NCBI GenBank assembly: GCA_910579465.1
Contig: CAJTUB010000003.1
Span: forward strand, 310,001-374,000
Source: an uncultured Lachnospiraceae bacterium
Lineage (GTDB): Bacteria > Bacillota > Clostridia > Lachnospirales > Lachnospiraceae
Direction of reading: 5' to 3'
DNA: 64,000 nt
Positions 49,958 through 58,650 of the stretch are shown here, in pieces (position 1 is the first letter of the stretch; each line of letters opens with the position of its first letter). Made by a program: the position numbers and the translations under genes. Below the pieces are notes generated by a model. It saw only the letters and a list, made by a program, of their open reading frames with translations, ran no database searches and was not told where the DNA came from.

Positions 49958-50006
49958 CATGGGAGCCGCCGCGCTTGATGCGGCGCTCTCCATGTGGTGT
50001 TCTTTT
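49958..50006 (+). terminator. Terminator-like hairpin between riboswitch and folT
   Basis: CATGGGAGCCGCCGC pairs with GCGGCGCTCTCCATG (49958-49994) with one mismatch, followed by TGGTGTTCTTTT. It probably forms the expression platform, together with a weaker hairpin GCTACAA/TTGTAGC at 49911-49942. Confidence 0.6.
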
Positions 50007-50044
50007 CTGCGATTGCGACGAATACAACGAAAGGGGATTTTTTT

Positions 50045-50662
50045 ATGCGTTTAAAAGAATCTGCAAAGGAATTTGGAAGTTTAAAGTCACTGGTTGCTAT
50101 GGCAATGCTGTTAGCGCTTCGGCTGGCGCTTGGGTTTGTGACGACGATTCAGGTGACGGAGAACTTGAAAATCGGGTTTACGATTTTTCCGACAACGGTT
50201 GCTTGTATGCTGTTCGGACCGGTGGCGGGCGCAGTCATGGGAGGGACAGCAGACATTCTCGGTCTTATGCTGAAGCCGACAGGCCCGTTTTTCCCGGGCT
50301 ATACCCTGGACTCCATGGTAGCAGGCTTTATCTACGGCTACAGCTTTTATAAGAGGGAAAAGCTGACGGCAGTACGGGTGGCACTGACGCTCGCAACGGT
50401 AACAGTGTTGGTGAATCTTTGTATGACAACAAGCTGGATCTGTATCCAGTACGGTGTAAAGGATTTCAGCCTGTTTTTCAGCGACAGCGCCGCGGCATGG
50501 CAGAGCTTTTTTGCAAAGTTCCGGGCGATTTTCGGGGGAAGGGCAATTAAGAATGCCTGTCTGTATCCGGTGAATACAATAGGCGTTTATTTTCTTCTGA
50601 ATGCAGTACGCCGTGTACCGGTGCTGCGGGAGTATATGAAGCGGGGCGGAACAAGGGCATGA
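50045..50662 (+). CDS. folT: Folate-family ECF transporter S component
   Basis: FolT is the substrate-binding membrane subunit of an ECF folate transporter; it needs EcfA1/A2/T, not seen here. 205 residues with about six membrane helices. Family features: LVAMAMLLALRLALGF, GFTIFPTTVACMLFGPVAGA and the GGTADILGLMLKPTGPFFPGY region. The ATG at 50045 follows AAAGGGGA. It overlaps folC by four bases and lies under a THF riboswitch, so both are repressed when reduced folate is plentiful. Confidence 0.95.
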   Translation: MRLKESAKEFGSLKSLVAMAMLLALRLALGFVTTIQVTENLKIGFTIFPTTVACMLFGPVAGAVMGGTADILGLMLKPTGPFFPGYTLDSMVAGFIYGYSFYKREKLTAVRVALTLATVTVLVNLCMTTSWICIQYGVKDFSLFFSDSAAAWQSFFAKFRAIFGGRAIKNACLYPVNTIGVYFLLNAVRRVPVLREYMKRGGTRA

Positions 50663-51981
50663 AGTATGAAGAAGCGTTAGACTATATTCACGGACTTTAC
50701 TGGCGGGGAAAGAAGAGCGGTCTGGAAAAGACAAGGGAGCTTTCAGCGCTCTGCGGGAATCCTGAAAGGGAGCTGCAATTTGTACATATTGCAGGGACAA
50801 ACGGAAAAGGGAGCTGTGCCGCAATGCTGGCCTCTGTCTGCCAGAGCGCGGGCTTAAAGACAGGACTGTATACCTCACCGTATATTGTCCGCTACAATGA
50901 GCGGATTCAGGTGGACGGGGAGGAAATACCGGATGAGCGTCTGGCGGCGCTGACCAAGGAGCTTTCGCAGGCGGCGGAGTCGATGGAGACACCGCCGAGT
51001 GAGTTTGAGTTCGGGACGGTGTTAGCGTTTCTTTACTTCCGGGAATGTCATTGCGATATTGTTATTCTGGAAACAGGGCTCGGAGGGACGTTTGACTCGA
51101 CGAATGTAATCAGCAGGCCGTTGCTCTGTATCATAACCGCGCTCGGCTTTGACCATACCGGACAGCTTGGCAGTACGATGCGGGAAATTGCGCAGGCAAA
51201 GGCAGGAATTATAAAAAAAGGAACCACGGTTTTGTTTTACGGGGAAAATGCAGAGGGGGAGGAGGTGCTGCGGGAGCGCTGTAAGGAGCTTTCGGTGCCT
51301 CTTTTTCTGCCGGATTTTAGTGAAATCGTACCGGAGCGGCAGGGGAGGTTGTCCTTATCCGGCAGGGATGCGGAGGAGAGCTGCCAGTGCTTTTCTTACC
51401 GGCAGTGGAGGCATGTGACGTTAGCGTTGCCAGGGCTGTACCAGCAGAAGAATGCGGCGCTTGTCCTTCTGGCAGTGGAGCAGCTTTGCCAGAAGGGGCT
51501 CTCTCTTCCGGAGGAGGCAGTGCGGAATGGACTTCAAACGGTGCGCTGGCAGGCAAGGCTCGAGGCGGTAAGCGACAGGCCGCTGCTTCTGGTGGACGGC
51601 TCCCACAATCCGCAGGGGATGAAGGCAACGGTGGAAAGCCTGCACCACTATTTTCCGGGAAGGAAGCTGCAGTTTATTTTCGGAGTTATGGCGGATAAGG
51701 AGGTAGAAGCTATTGCATCCATTTTTCTTCCGTATGCCCAAAAGGTCTATGTGACGGCGCCCGCGATGTCTCGCGCCATGAAAGCGGAGGAGTTGCTTAC
51801 GCTCTGTGAAAGGCTTTCGGGAGAGACTGGGCGTCCGGAGCTTGTGCTTTGTCCTACGACGGAGGAGGCGCTGAAAGAAGCGCTGGACGAAGAGGAGGAC
51901 GAAGTGATTGCTGCGGTCGGTTCCCTGTATCTTGCCGGGGAAATAAAGAAAAGGCTGCAACATGGGGCGCAGCCTTTTTAA
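50659..51981 (+). CDS. folC: Folylpolyglutamate synthase / dihydrofolate synthase
   Basis: FolC adds glutamate to folates. 440 residues of the Mur-ligase fold: the P-loop HIAGTNGKGSCAAML, SPYIVRYNERIQVDGEEI, ETGLGGTFDSTN, and LVDGSHNPQGMKATVESL in the C-terminal domain. It is translationally coupled to folT (ATGA overlap). The last codons are part of the transcription terminator. Pairing folate uptake with polyglutamylation under one riboswitch makes sense because glutamylation traps folate in the cell. Confidence 0.96.
   Translation: MKYEEALDYIHGLYWRGKKSGLEKTRELSALCGNPERELQFVHIAGTNGKGSCAAMLASVCQSAGLKTGLYTSPYIVRYNERIQVDGEEIPDERLAALTKELSQAAESMETPPSEFEFGTVLAFLYFRECHCDIVILETGLGGTFDSTNVISRPLLCIITALGFDHTGQLGSTMREIAQAKAGIIKKGTTVLFYGENAEGEEVLRERCKELSVPLFLPDFSEIVPERQGRLSLSGRDAEESCQCFSYRQWRHVTLALPGLYQQKNAALVLLAVEQLCQKGLSLPEEAVRNGLQTVRWQARLEAVSDRPLLLVDGSHNPQGMKATVESLHHYFPGRKLQFIFGVMADKEVEAIASIFLPYAQKVYVTAPAMSRAMKAEELLTLCERLSGETGRPELVLCPTTEEALKEALDEEEDEVIAAVGSLYLAGEIKKRLQHGAQPF
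51951..51979 (+). terminator. Terminator overlapping the folC 3' end
   Basis: AAGGCTGC (51951-51958) and GCAGCCTT (51969-51976) pair around a 10-nt loop and are followed by further Ts. The stem lies within the last ten codons of folC, and the stop TAA directly follows the T-run. Confidence 0.8.
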
Positions 51982-52038
51982 AGCAAACATTTTGACTGGA
52001 ATTTTGAACCGTGAAAAAGGACGGAGGCAGGCAGAAGG

Positions 52039-53070
52039 TCAGTCTGCCTCCGGTTCAAATACGGAGATGGTATCTGTACTGATATCGTAGCAATAGCAGA
52101 TGGTTTCTGCAAAGTCGGTAAAAAACAGATAGTGGAATACCGTGTTCAGATTTTTATAATCGCCCTCCATCAGCGTAGTCTCTGTTTTGGTGGAGATATC
52201 GTAGCGGCAGAGGCGGTTGTGTTTGCCGTTGTCAACCTGATAGAACAGCGTCCTGCCGTCGGTGGACAGATTGTAGGAGCAGAGCCTTTCATTGGTAATC
52301 AGGGTTGCCGTGTCGCTTGTATAAGGCAGATGGAACAGCGCATAGTTGTGCTTCTGTGAGAGAAAATAAATGCCCGTACCGGCAGCGACCGGAAGGTAGC
52401 AGTCGATGTCTGCAACGCGGGAGGCAGTCCCGGTTTCCGGCCGGTAGGTATAAAGGAAGTGGTCCTTTGTGACGCCGGAGTAATAAAGCAGGCCGCCGTA
52501 GTAACAGACCGGAGTAATATGGTCGGTGGTGATAAGCGAGGCATCGGTTCCTTTTTTATTCACCGGAAGCGCATACAGGTCAAAGGAGCCGTCCTCTCCG
52601 TGTGCCTGGTAGAAGAGCTGGTTTCCGGCAAGCAGCACGGTCCCGCAGCTGTTCTGGTAAAGACGCTTTAATGCGTCTTTTTTTAAATTATAGCGGTAAA
52701 TCCCGGCGCCCGAGATATCAAATACGGAGCTGCCCGGAGTGTTCTTGCGGTAATTCGTTCTGGAATAGTATAAAATGTCCGAGGAAGAATCCAGATTGAG
52801 ATATTCTACGGAGTCATTGCCGATTCGGGTAACATTTTCTAAGGAACTGTCCATGCGGTACAGACGGAAATTGTCTGAGAGGTTCGCAAAGTAAATATAA
52901 GTATCGTCCTGCACAAAAAGACCGCGGTTATAAAGATTCCCGGGGGTATTCCCGGCATAGTCAGAAGGGTTTTCCGGCAGGCGGGAGCTGATTTTACTTA
53001 ATAAAACAAGAATAGCAATCAGCGAGATTACAATAATAAAAATCAGGATGGATTTTATTTTCCGGTTCAT
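52039..53070 (-). CDS. Membrane-anchored beta-propeller-like protein (DUF5050-type)
   Basis: 343 residues: one N-terminal membrane segment (ILIFIIVISLIAILVLL, about 8-25) and an extracytoplasmic domain with repeated beta motifs such as DDTYIYFANLSDNFRLYRMD, SDILYYSRTNYR, NQLFYQAHGEDG and RTLFYQVDNGKHNRL, a pattern of six or seven propeller blades. This matches the clostridial DUF5050 group, whose function is not known. A RBS-like AGGAG lies before ATG 53070. It is divergent from pheA. Confidence 0.7.
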   Translation of the reverse strand: MNRKIKSILIFIIVISLIAILVLLSKISSRLPENPSDYAGNTPGNLYNRGLFVQDDTYIYFANLSDNFRLYRMDSSLENVTRIGNDSVEYLNLDSSSDILYYSRTNYRKNTPGSSVFDISGAGIYRYNLKKDALKRLYQNSCGTVLLAGNQLFYQAHGEDGSFDLYALPVNKKGTDASLITTDHITPVCYYGGLLYYSGVTKDHFLYTYRPETGTASRVADIDCYLPVAAGTGIYFLSQKHNYALFHLPYTSDTATLITNERLCSYNLSTDGRTLFYQVDNGKHNRLCRYDISTKTETTLMEGDYKNLNTVFHYLFFTDFAETICYCYDISTDTISVFEPEAD

Positions 53071-53135
53071 AAAAAACTCCTTTATTCTGTGATAATTTTA
53101 TTTTAGCATGATGTAGAAGAATGTCAAGAAATACA

Positions 53136-53164
53136 TTGCATTTTTCAGGGCAACAAAGTATAAT
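53136..53164 (+). promoter_or_regulatory. Promoter of pheA
   Basis: TTGCAT (53136-53141), a 17-nt spacer and TATAAT (53159-53164), giving a leader of about 40 nt with no Phe-rich leader peptide. Confidence 0.7.
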
Positions 53165-53209
53165 CAGTTTGATACCTTTGCCAGCCGAAGGTAGGAAAGG
53201 AGAAGCAGG

Positions 53210-54346
53210 ATGAAGGATTTGGTGCAGTGCAGAAAGGAAATCGACGAAATCGACCGGAAAATTACCGCGCTGTTTGAGGAACGGATGGAAGTGGCAGCAG
53301 AGGTTGCAGAATATAAAAGAACGATAGGAAAGAAGGTATTCGATAAAGAGCGGGAGGAGCAGAAGCTTGCAGCCATTGAGGGAATGGCTTCCAATGTTTA
53401 TTTTGCAAGAGGGCTGCGGGAGTTGTTTACACAGATTATGTCGCTGAGCCGGAAGTACCAGTATACGATGTTAGCAGAGGAAGGACAGAGCGGTTTTTCA
53501 GTCATAGAAGCGTTAAGCTGTGGCAGAGGGGAAGCTGCCGCTTACTTCGGGGAGCCGGGCTCCTATACGGAGCAGGCACTGCTGCAGTCTCTCGGGGAAG
53601 CGTGTGAGCGGGTTTCCTGTAAGAGCTTTGCGGCAGTCGTGGAAGCGGTCGAAAACGGGACGGCAAAGTACGGTGTGGTTCCGATTGAGAATACGACCAC
53701 AGGCGATATTTCGGATTTGTATGATTTACTGGCAGTACATCCGGTCTATCCGGTAGCAGAGCAGGTCATTAAGATTGAACATATGCTGGCGGCGCCGTCA
53801 GGGGCAACGGAGGAAGGAATTAAGGAGGTATATTCCCATCCGCAGGCGCTGATGCAGTGCAGCGGCTATTTTGAGCAGCATCCGGGGCTGATGCAGAGGG
53901 CATGCTCCAGTACATCGGGCTGTGCGATGGAGGTGGCAGAGTCGGGGGACAGGACAAAGGCGGCGATTGCCTCCGAGCAGGCAGCAAAGCGGTATGGCCT
54001 GACGATACTCCGGCGCGGCCTGAACAATGAAAACATTAATTCCACGCGCTTCCTTGTGCTCTCTAAGGAGGCTGTGTTTACAGAGACGGCAGATAAGGTC
54101 AGTATCTGTTTTGAAATTATGCATGAGGCAGGCTCGTTGTACCGGATTTTAAGCCATCTGATTTATAACAACCTGAACATGACGAAAATCGAGTCCAGAC
54201 CGATTCAGGGGAAGCAGTTTGAGTACCGGTTCTTTATTGATTTTGACGGAAGGCTTTCCGACCCGGCGGTGCAAAATGCACTGACGGGAATCAGAGAGGA
54301 GGCCTCCCGCCTGAAGGTGCTTGGCTGCTATAAAGCATTTGTATAA
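53210..54346 (+). CDS. pheA: Bifunctional chorismate mutase / prephenate dehydratase
   Basis: 378 residues with three parts: an AroQ-type chorismate mutase (about 1-85; IDEIDRKITALFEERMEVAAEVAEYK), a prephenate dehydratase domain (about 105-285; AYFGEPGSYTEQAL, VVPIENTTTGDISDLYDLL, NINSTRFLVLS with the catalytic Thr) and a C-terminal ACT domain (about 295-378; SICFEIMHEAGSLYRILSHL, then KIESRPIQGKQFEYRFFIDF) that binds Phe for feedback control. GAAAGGAGAAGCAGG precedes the ATG. It converts chorismate to phenylpyruvate. Confidence 0.97.
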   Translation: MKDLVQCRKEIDEIDRKITALFEERMEVAAEVAEYKRTIGKKVFDKEREEQKLAAIEGMASNVYFARGLRELFTQIMSLSRKYQYTMLAEEGQSGFSVIEALSCGRGEAAAYFGEPGSYTEQALLQSLGEACERVSCKSFAAVVEAVENGTAKYGVVPIENTTTGDISDLYDLLAVHPVYPVAEQVIKIEHMLAAPSGATEEGIKEVYSHPQALMQCSGYFEQHPGLMQRACSSTSGCAMEVAESGDRTKAAIASEQAAKRYGLTILRRGLNNENINSTRFLVLSKEAVFTETADKVSICFEIMHEAGSLYRILSHLIYNNLNMTKIESRPIQGKQFEYRFFIDFDGRLSDPAVQNALTGIREEASRLKVLGCYKAFV

Positions 54347-54441
54347 ATCAATATTTTTTAAAGGAATCATCACAAATTAGACAAACTTTGCAGGTAAACT
54401 AAATTACAGATAGGAAAGAACCGGCTGACAGGAGGTTTGTC

Positions 54442-55653
54442 ATGGAAAAGAAGAAAAAAAGTTTTTGGAAGAAAACAGCGCTCGTACTGTTTGGCGGTCT
54501 GCTCTGCGGCGGAGTGGCAGCGGGTACCTTAACGGCGTATTCTTATGTGCAGTACCATAAAGAGGAGAAGGCGGAGGAGGTTTCGCAGAATCCGGAAGGA
54601 AAGCCGCTTTCCGGACAGCAGGGGAATGGTACGCCGCAGTATACGTCGGATAAGGATGCAGAGACGCGGGTTTCCTCGGTCTATGATGTTTCGGTTGTCT
54701 GGGATAATGTCATACCGTCGATTGTGGAAATACAGACAAGGAGCGTGCAGTCCTACCGCTTTTTCGGACGCGATTATGAGCAGGAACGGAGCGGCAGCGG
54801 CTCAGGTGTGATTATTGCACAGGCGGAGGAGCTTTTGATTGCCACGAACAATCATGTGGTGGACGGTGCAACCGCCATTGAGGTTACTTTTGTAGACGGA
54901 ACGAAGACAGTGGCAGAGGTCAGGGGCTGTGACGCAGAGGAGGACATTGCGGTGCTTGCCGTGGATTTTGCCGACCTGTCGGAAGAGACGATAAAGAATA
55001 TCAGGGTTGCGACAATCGGGGACTCAAAGGAGCTTTCCTGCGGGGACATGGTAATTGCAATCGGGAATGCGGCAGGAAAGGGACAGTCGCTTACCGTAGG
55101 CTATATCAGTGCGGTGGATCGTGAAGTGGAGATTGAGGGCGTTAAGATGAAGCTCATCCAGACAGATGCTGCAATCAATCCGGGAAACAGCGGCGGCGCG
55201 CTTTTGGATGCGAGCGGTGCATTAATCGGAATCAATAATGCAAAGCTGGTCGCAAGCGATGTGGAGGGCATCGGGTATGCCATACCGATTTCGGAAGCGG
55301 TTTCGGTCATTAACCGGATGCTGAACCGGGAAGAAATTGCTTATGAGGATTCTGCTTTTCTCGGAATTGACGGACAGGACGTGACGGAAAATCTTTCGGA
55401 GGTTTTAAACATTCCGATAGGGATTTATATTTCGAACGTCGAGAAGGATTCTCCGGCAGAAAAGGCAGGGATTCCGTTATATTCGGTTATTACAGGGGTA
55501 AACGGCATTACGGTAAAGACGGAGGAGCAGCTAAAGGAGACCTTAGCCTATATCCGCGGCGGCTCAGAGGGTACGGTGACCGTGCAGGAGCGCGTACGGG
55601 GAGAATATGTGGAAAGAGAGTATCAGGTTGTGTTCGGTGTGCGCGGGAAGTAA
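54442..55653 (+). CDS. htrA: HtrA-family membrane-anchored serine protease
   Basis: 403 residues. The N-terminal basic cytoplasmic tail is followed by one membrane helix (about 13-35), a Gln/Gly-rich linker, and a trypsin-like domain (about 85-275) with the triad His in TNNHVVDG, Asp in EEDIAVLAVD and Ser in NPGNSGGALLD. One PDZ domain (about 300-395) includes ISNVEKDSPAEKAGIPLYSVI. HtrA degrades misfolded exported proteins. CAGGAGGTTTGTC precedes the ATG. A terminator follows. Confidence 0.95.
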   Translation: MEKKKKSFWKKTALVLFGGLLCGGVAAGTLTAYSYVQYHKEEKAEEVSQNPEGKPLSGQQGNGTPQYTSDKDAETRVSSVYDVSVVWDNVIPSIVEIQTRSVQSYRFFGRDYEQERSGSGSGVIIAQAEELLIATNNHVVDGATAIEVTFVDGTKTVAEVRGCDAEEDIAVLAVDFADLSEETIKNIRVATIGDSKELSCGDMVIAIGNAAGKGQSLTVGYISAVDREVEIEGVKMKLIQTDAAINPGNSGGALLDASGALIGINNAKLVASDVEGIGYAIPISEAVSVINRMLNREEIAYEDSAFLGIDGQDVTENLSEVLNIPIGIYISNVEKDSPAEKAGIPLYSVITGVNGITVKTEEQLKETLAYIRGGSEGTVTVQERVRGEYVEREYQVVFGVRGK

Positions 55654-55679
55654 GCGTTATAGGTCGAAACGGAAGGAAG

Positions 55680-55726
55680 AGGTGATTCCGGTATCGTGGA
55701 AGCGGCGGTTCCGGAATCACCTTTTT
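55680..55726 (+). terminator. Terminator after htrA
   Basis: AGGTGATTCCGG (55680-55691) and CCGGAATCACCT (55711-55722) form a 12-bp stem followed by TTTT. Confidence 0.9.
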
Positions 55727-55814
55727 GTGCGTCAGGACACAAGGGCATATAAAAATGCGGAAATTGGAACTACATAGACATCGATTGTAATGGCATGCGA
55801 GGAGGAACAAAATA

Positions 55815-56693
55815 ATGCACTTTGTGACAGCAAAAGGAATTTTATCGTCAAAGAATGGTATGAACTTATACCGTGGCTGCTCCCACGGGTGTATTTATTG
55901 CGATTCCAGAAGCAGCTGCTACCATATGGAGCACGCGTTTGAGGATATTGAAGTCAAGGAAAATGCGATTGATTTATTAGAGCATGCTCTCAGGCACAAA
56001 CGGAAAAAATGCATGATAGGAACAGGCTCCATGACAGACCCCTATATCCCGCTAGAGATGGAAATCGGGAATGTCCGGAAAGCACTTTCCCTGATTTATG
56101 AATATGGCTTCGGGTTTACCGTTATCACAAAGTCAGACCGCATCCTGCGGGATTTAGACCTTTTGCAGAAAATAAATGAAAAGACAAAATGTGTTGTGCA
56201 GATGACATTAACTACCTATGATGAGGAGCTGTGCAGAAAAATTGAACCGAACGTGAGCACGACAAGGGAACGCTTCGAGGTTCTGAAGGAGATGCATAAG
56301 GCGGGAATCCCTACGGTTGTGTGGCTGTCTCCGATTCTGCCGTTTATCAACGATACGGAGGAGAACATAGCCGGTATTTTAGAGCTTTGCATGGAAGCAA
56401 AGGTGTATGGGATTCTCTGTTTTGGCATGGGGCTGACGCTCCGGGAAGGAAACAGGGAATATTTTTATGAACAGTTAGAGCGCCTGTTTCCCCAGATGAA
56501 AGAAAAATATATCCGCACCTTCGGAAATCAGTATGTGGTGGAAAGTCCGGACAGCAGACGTTTGATGAAGTTATTTTACCAGAAGTGCAGCAAGGGCGGA
56601 ATTGTCCATAACAATGAGCAGATATTCCAATATCTGCATACCTTTGAGGAAAAAGAGATGCCTGGGCAATTAAGTCTCTGGAATCTGGAATAA
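55815..56693 (+). CDS. SPL-family radical SAM protein
   Basis: The 292-residue radical SAM enzyme has the cluster motif CxxxCxxC in RGCSHGCIYCDSRS (cysteines about residues 22-29). It resembles the spore-photoproduct-lyase-like group (TAKGILSSKNGMNLYRGCSHGC, IGTGSMTDPYIPLE, VQMTLTTYDEELCRKIEPN). The third cysteine, the spacing and the C-terminal ending GQLSLWNLE fit members called SPL family or Rv2578c-like. True SPL repairs UV-induced spore photoproduct; this wider group is of unknown role. GGAGGAACAAAATA precedes the ATG. Confidence 0.85.
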   Translation: MHFVTAKGILSSKNGMNLYRGCSHGCIYCDSRSSCYHMEHAFEDIEVKENAIDLLEHALRHKRKKCMIGTGSMTDPYIPLEMEIGNVRKALSLIYEYGFGFTVITKSDRILRDLDLLQKINEKTKCVVQMTLTTYDEELCRKIEPNVSTTRERFEVLKEMHKAGIPTVVWLSPILPFINDTEENIAGILELCMEAKVYGILCFGMGLTLREGNREYFYEQLERLFPQMKEKYIRTFGNQYVVESPDSRRLMKLFYQKCSKGGIVHNNEQIFQYLHTFEEKEMPGQLSLWNLE

Positions 56694-56736
56694 GAATTTC
56701 TTTATATAATAAATAAATTAGGCTTCAAATTAATCA

Positions 56737-56765
56737 TTGAATCTCTGCCGGGAATGTGGTAAAAT
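56737..56765 (+). promoter_or_regulatory. Promoter of the alpha/beta-hydrolase gene
   Basis: TTGAAT (56737-56742), a 17-nt spacer and TAAAAT (56760-56765), about 35 nt before the start. Confidence 0.65.
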
Positions 56766-56799
56766 GTTCTCAAAGACAAAGATAAAGGAGGTATTTGTT

Positions 56800-58398
56800 T
56801 TGGGAATGATGGAAAGACCGGTGGTCAGTAAGCTTGCTGACGGCGGAAAGTATTGGGAGCATGAGTATGAGAAGTTTTATTTAAAGGTGTATGTGCCGGC
56901 GACGAAGATTGACGGGCAGGTGAACAATTATACGTTCCGGGCGCCTCTGTTGTTGGTGTTTGAAGAGACCAGAAAGAGCATGGACGAGGCGATTGCATTT
57001 GCTAATGAGAGTGGTCTGGCGGAGATTGCGTCTTCTGTGGACAGCAGTGTACTGTTTGTGTATCCGACCTGTGAGGGTGGCTGGGCAAATGCAACCGAAG
57101 AGCTGTACGCTTCCCTGATTGCGGAAGTGAAGATGGATCCGCGCTATGAGGACGGTATCGTGGAGCAGATTGATTTCTTTAAACAGGAGTTCAAGGGCTT
57201 TTTTATCCGTGGTGCGATTTTCAGGGCGGATATTTATAGCTTCGGTGCATCTGCGGATTATGTGGCAAAGCACTTATTAAAGACGCTGCAGGGCGAGTAT
57301 TTGTGGGGACCGGGCGAGATTACCCCGGCGATGTGTTCGATGGAAGGGCTTTCGGTGGTGCCGGCCGTGGAGCGTACGGATATTGGTATCTTAAGCGTAG
57401 GAAATTCGGCGGAGGTAAACGCCGCGTTCCAGGGTTGTAAGAATCTTCTGGTAAAGGATGAGGCAGATTATAAGGCTGACTTTAAGTCCTTTGTCCGCAA
57501 GTTTAAGATGTGGTGCGGCAATATGGAAATCGAGCCGGATTTCGAGGCACTGGATATGACCGAGGAAGCGGGCTGCGTGCTTGTAAAGACCTCGCCGGAT
57601 AACCGCGGCGCGTTTAAGGATACGAAGGAGCATAAGGTAGGCTACTTTGCGTATTACAATAATGGCCTGTTTGAGAAGGGACCGGTCCCGCTCCTGATGG
57701 GCTTCCATGGCGGCGGAGATACCTCGATGTACTTAACCTTTGTATCAGGCTGGTATGAGATTGCCCATCGGTACGGCTTCCTGTTTGTTTCCCTTGAGAA
57801 TCACCAGAACGTAACCGCAACGGAGGTCATGGAGGTAATTGCAGACCTGAAGAAGCGCTATCCTGTTGATGGGCATCGTATTTATGCTACGGGATTTTCC
57901 ATGGGCAGCGGTAAGACCTGGGATATGTTCCAAGAGTATCCGGAGGTTTTTGCAGGAATTGCCCCGGCAAGCGCATTGTTTCCAATCAGGAACAACCCGT
58001 TCGGCAAGTCCGTGGGAGACGGCGGCTTAAATATGTCGGTTCCGGTGCCGCTGTTCTATTCGGGCGGTGAACTGTCCCATCTGCCGGAGCTGCCGTTCCA
58101 GGCGGAGTCCTGCGTTGACCGGGTACAGTATGCGGCGAAGGTCAACAAATGTAAGGTGAAGTTTGATATCTCCTACGCCGATAAGGACAAATGGGCAGAC
58201 CCGGTCTGGGGGATTTCCGGTGACCGTGTCGAGAAGGTACATGACGATTCCAGAGGAAGCGACCTGACGATTCATTATTTTGACAGCGAGGACGGCGTAT
58301 GCCGTACTGCATTTGCCAGCGTCAGCGGTCAGGTACACGAGTGCCGGCATCATACGAATGAGAATGCGTGGAAGTTTATTTCGCAGTTTACGAGATAG
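56800..58398 (+). CDS. Alpha/beta-hydrolase, esterase/PHB-depolymerase-like
   Basis: 532 residues. The C-terminal half is an alpha/beta-hydrolase: the oxyanion region LLMGFHGGGDTSMYL, the nucleophile elbow GFSMGSG with Ser, APASALF and a likely C-terminal His in GQVHECRHHTNENAW. This pattern is shared with LpqC/PHB-depolymerase and CE1-like esterases. The first 200 residues are a domain I do not recognise. No signal peptide. AAGGAGG lies 8 nt before a TTG at 56800; ATG 56806 or 56809 are alternatives. It may remove ester groups from sugars or another small substrate; neighbours give no clue. Confidence 0.7.
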   Translation: MGMMERPVVSKLADGGKYWEHEYEKFYLKVYVPATKIDGQVNNYTFRAPLLLVFEETRKSMDEAIAFANESGLAEIASSVDSSVLFVYPTCEGGWANATEELYASLIAEVKMDPRYEDGIVEQIDFFKQEFKGFFIRGAIFRADIYSFGASADYVAKHLLKTLQGEYLWGPGEITPAMCSMEGLSVVPAVERTDIGILSVGNSAEVNAAFQGCKNLLVKDEADYKADFKSFVRKFKMWCGNMEIEPDFEALDMTEEAGCVLVKTSPDNRGAFKDTKEHKVGYFAYYNNGLFEKGPVPLLMGFHGGGDTSMYLTFVSGWYEIAHRYGFLFVSLENHQNVTATEVMEVIADLKKRYPVDGHRIYATGFSMGSGKTWDMFQEYPEVFAGIAPASALFPIRNNPFGKSVGDGGLNMSVPVPLFYSGGELSHLPELPFQAESCVDRVQYAAKVNKCKVKFDISYADKDKWADPVWGISGDRVEKVHDDSRGSDLTIHYFDSEDGVCRTAFASVSGQVHECRHHTNENAWKFISQFTR

Positions 58399-58466
58399 GG
58401 GAAGCCTTGGACCGCTGTCAGAATGGAAGAGGTAGTCTAAAATATGGAAACGCAGGAAAAAAGCGG

Positions 58467-58495
58467 TTGACTTATCCACGAAAATGTGTTATATA
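58467..58495 (+). promoter_or_regulatory. Promoter upstream of an ORF-less segment
   Basis: TTGACT (58467-58472), a 17-nt spacer and TATATA (58490-58495). The next 95 nt have no credible ORF and end in a strong terminator. Confidence 0.6.
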
Positions 58496-58589
58496 TAAAG
58501 CATAAGCAGGATAGTGGATAGGAAGCAGGACCGGGAGTTAAAAAATAAATTTATGAGGAATTGTTTGATAATTTTAAGTTTAAAAGAAT

Positions 58590-58626
58590 CCGGTTGCAAA
58601 TGGTCTATTTGCAGCCGGTTTTTTTA
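58590..58626 (+). terminator. Strong terminator before the 58651 gene
   Basis: CCGGTTGCAAAT and ATTTGCAGCCGG pair (one bulged G) around GGTCT and are followed by eight Ts. It lies between a promoter and the next gene, so it either ends a small RNA or is a leader attenuator. Confidence 0.85.
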
Positions 58627-58650
58627 TAAGATGGTGAGGGAGGAATAAAA

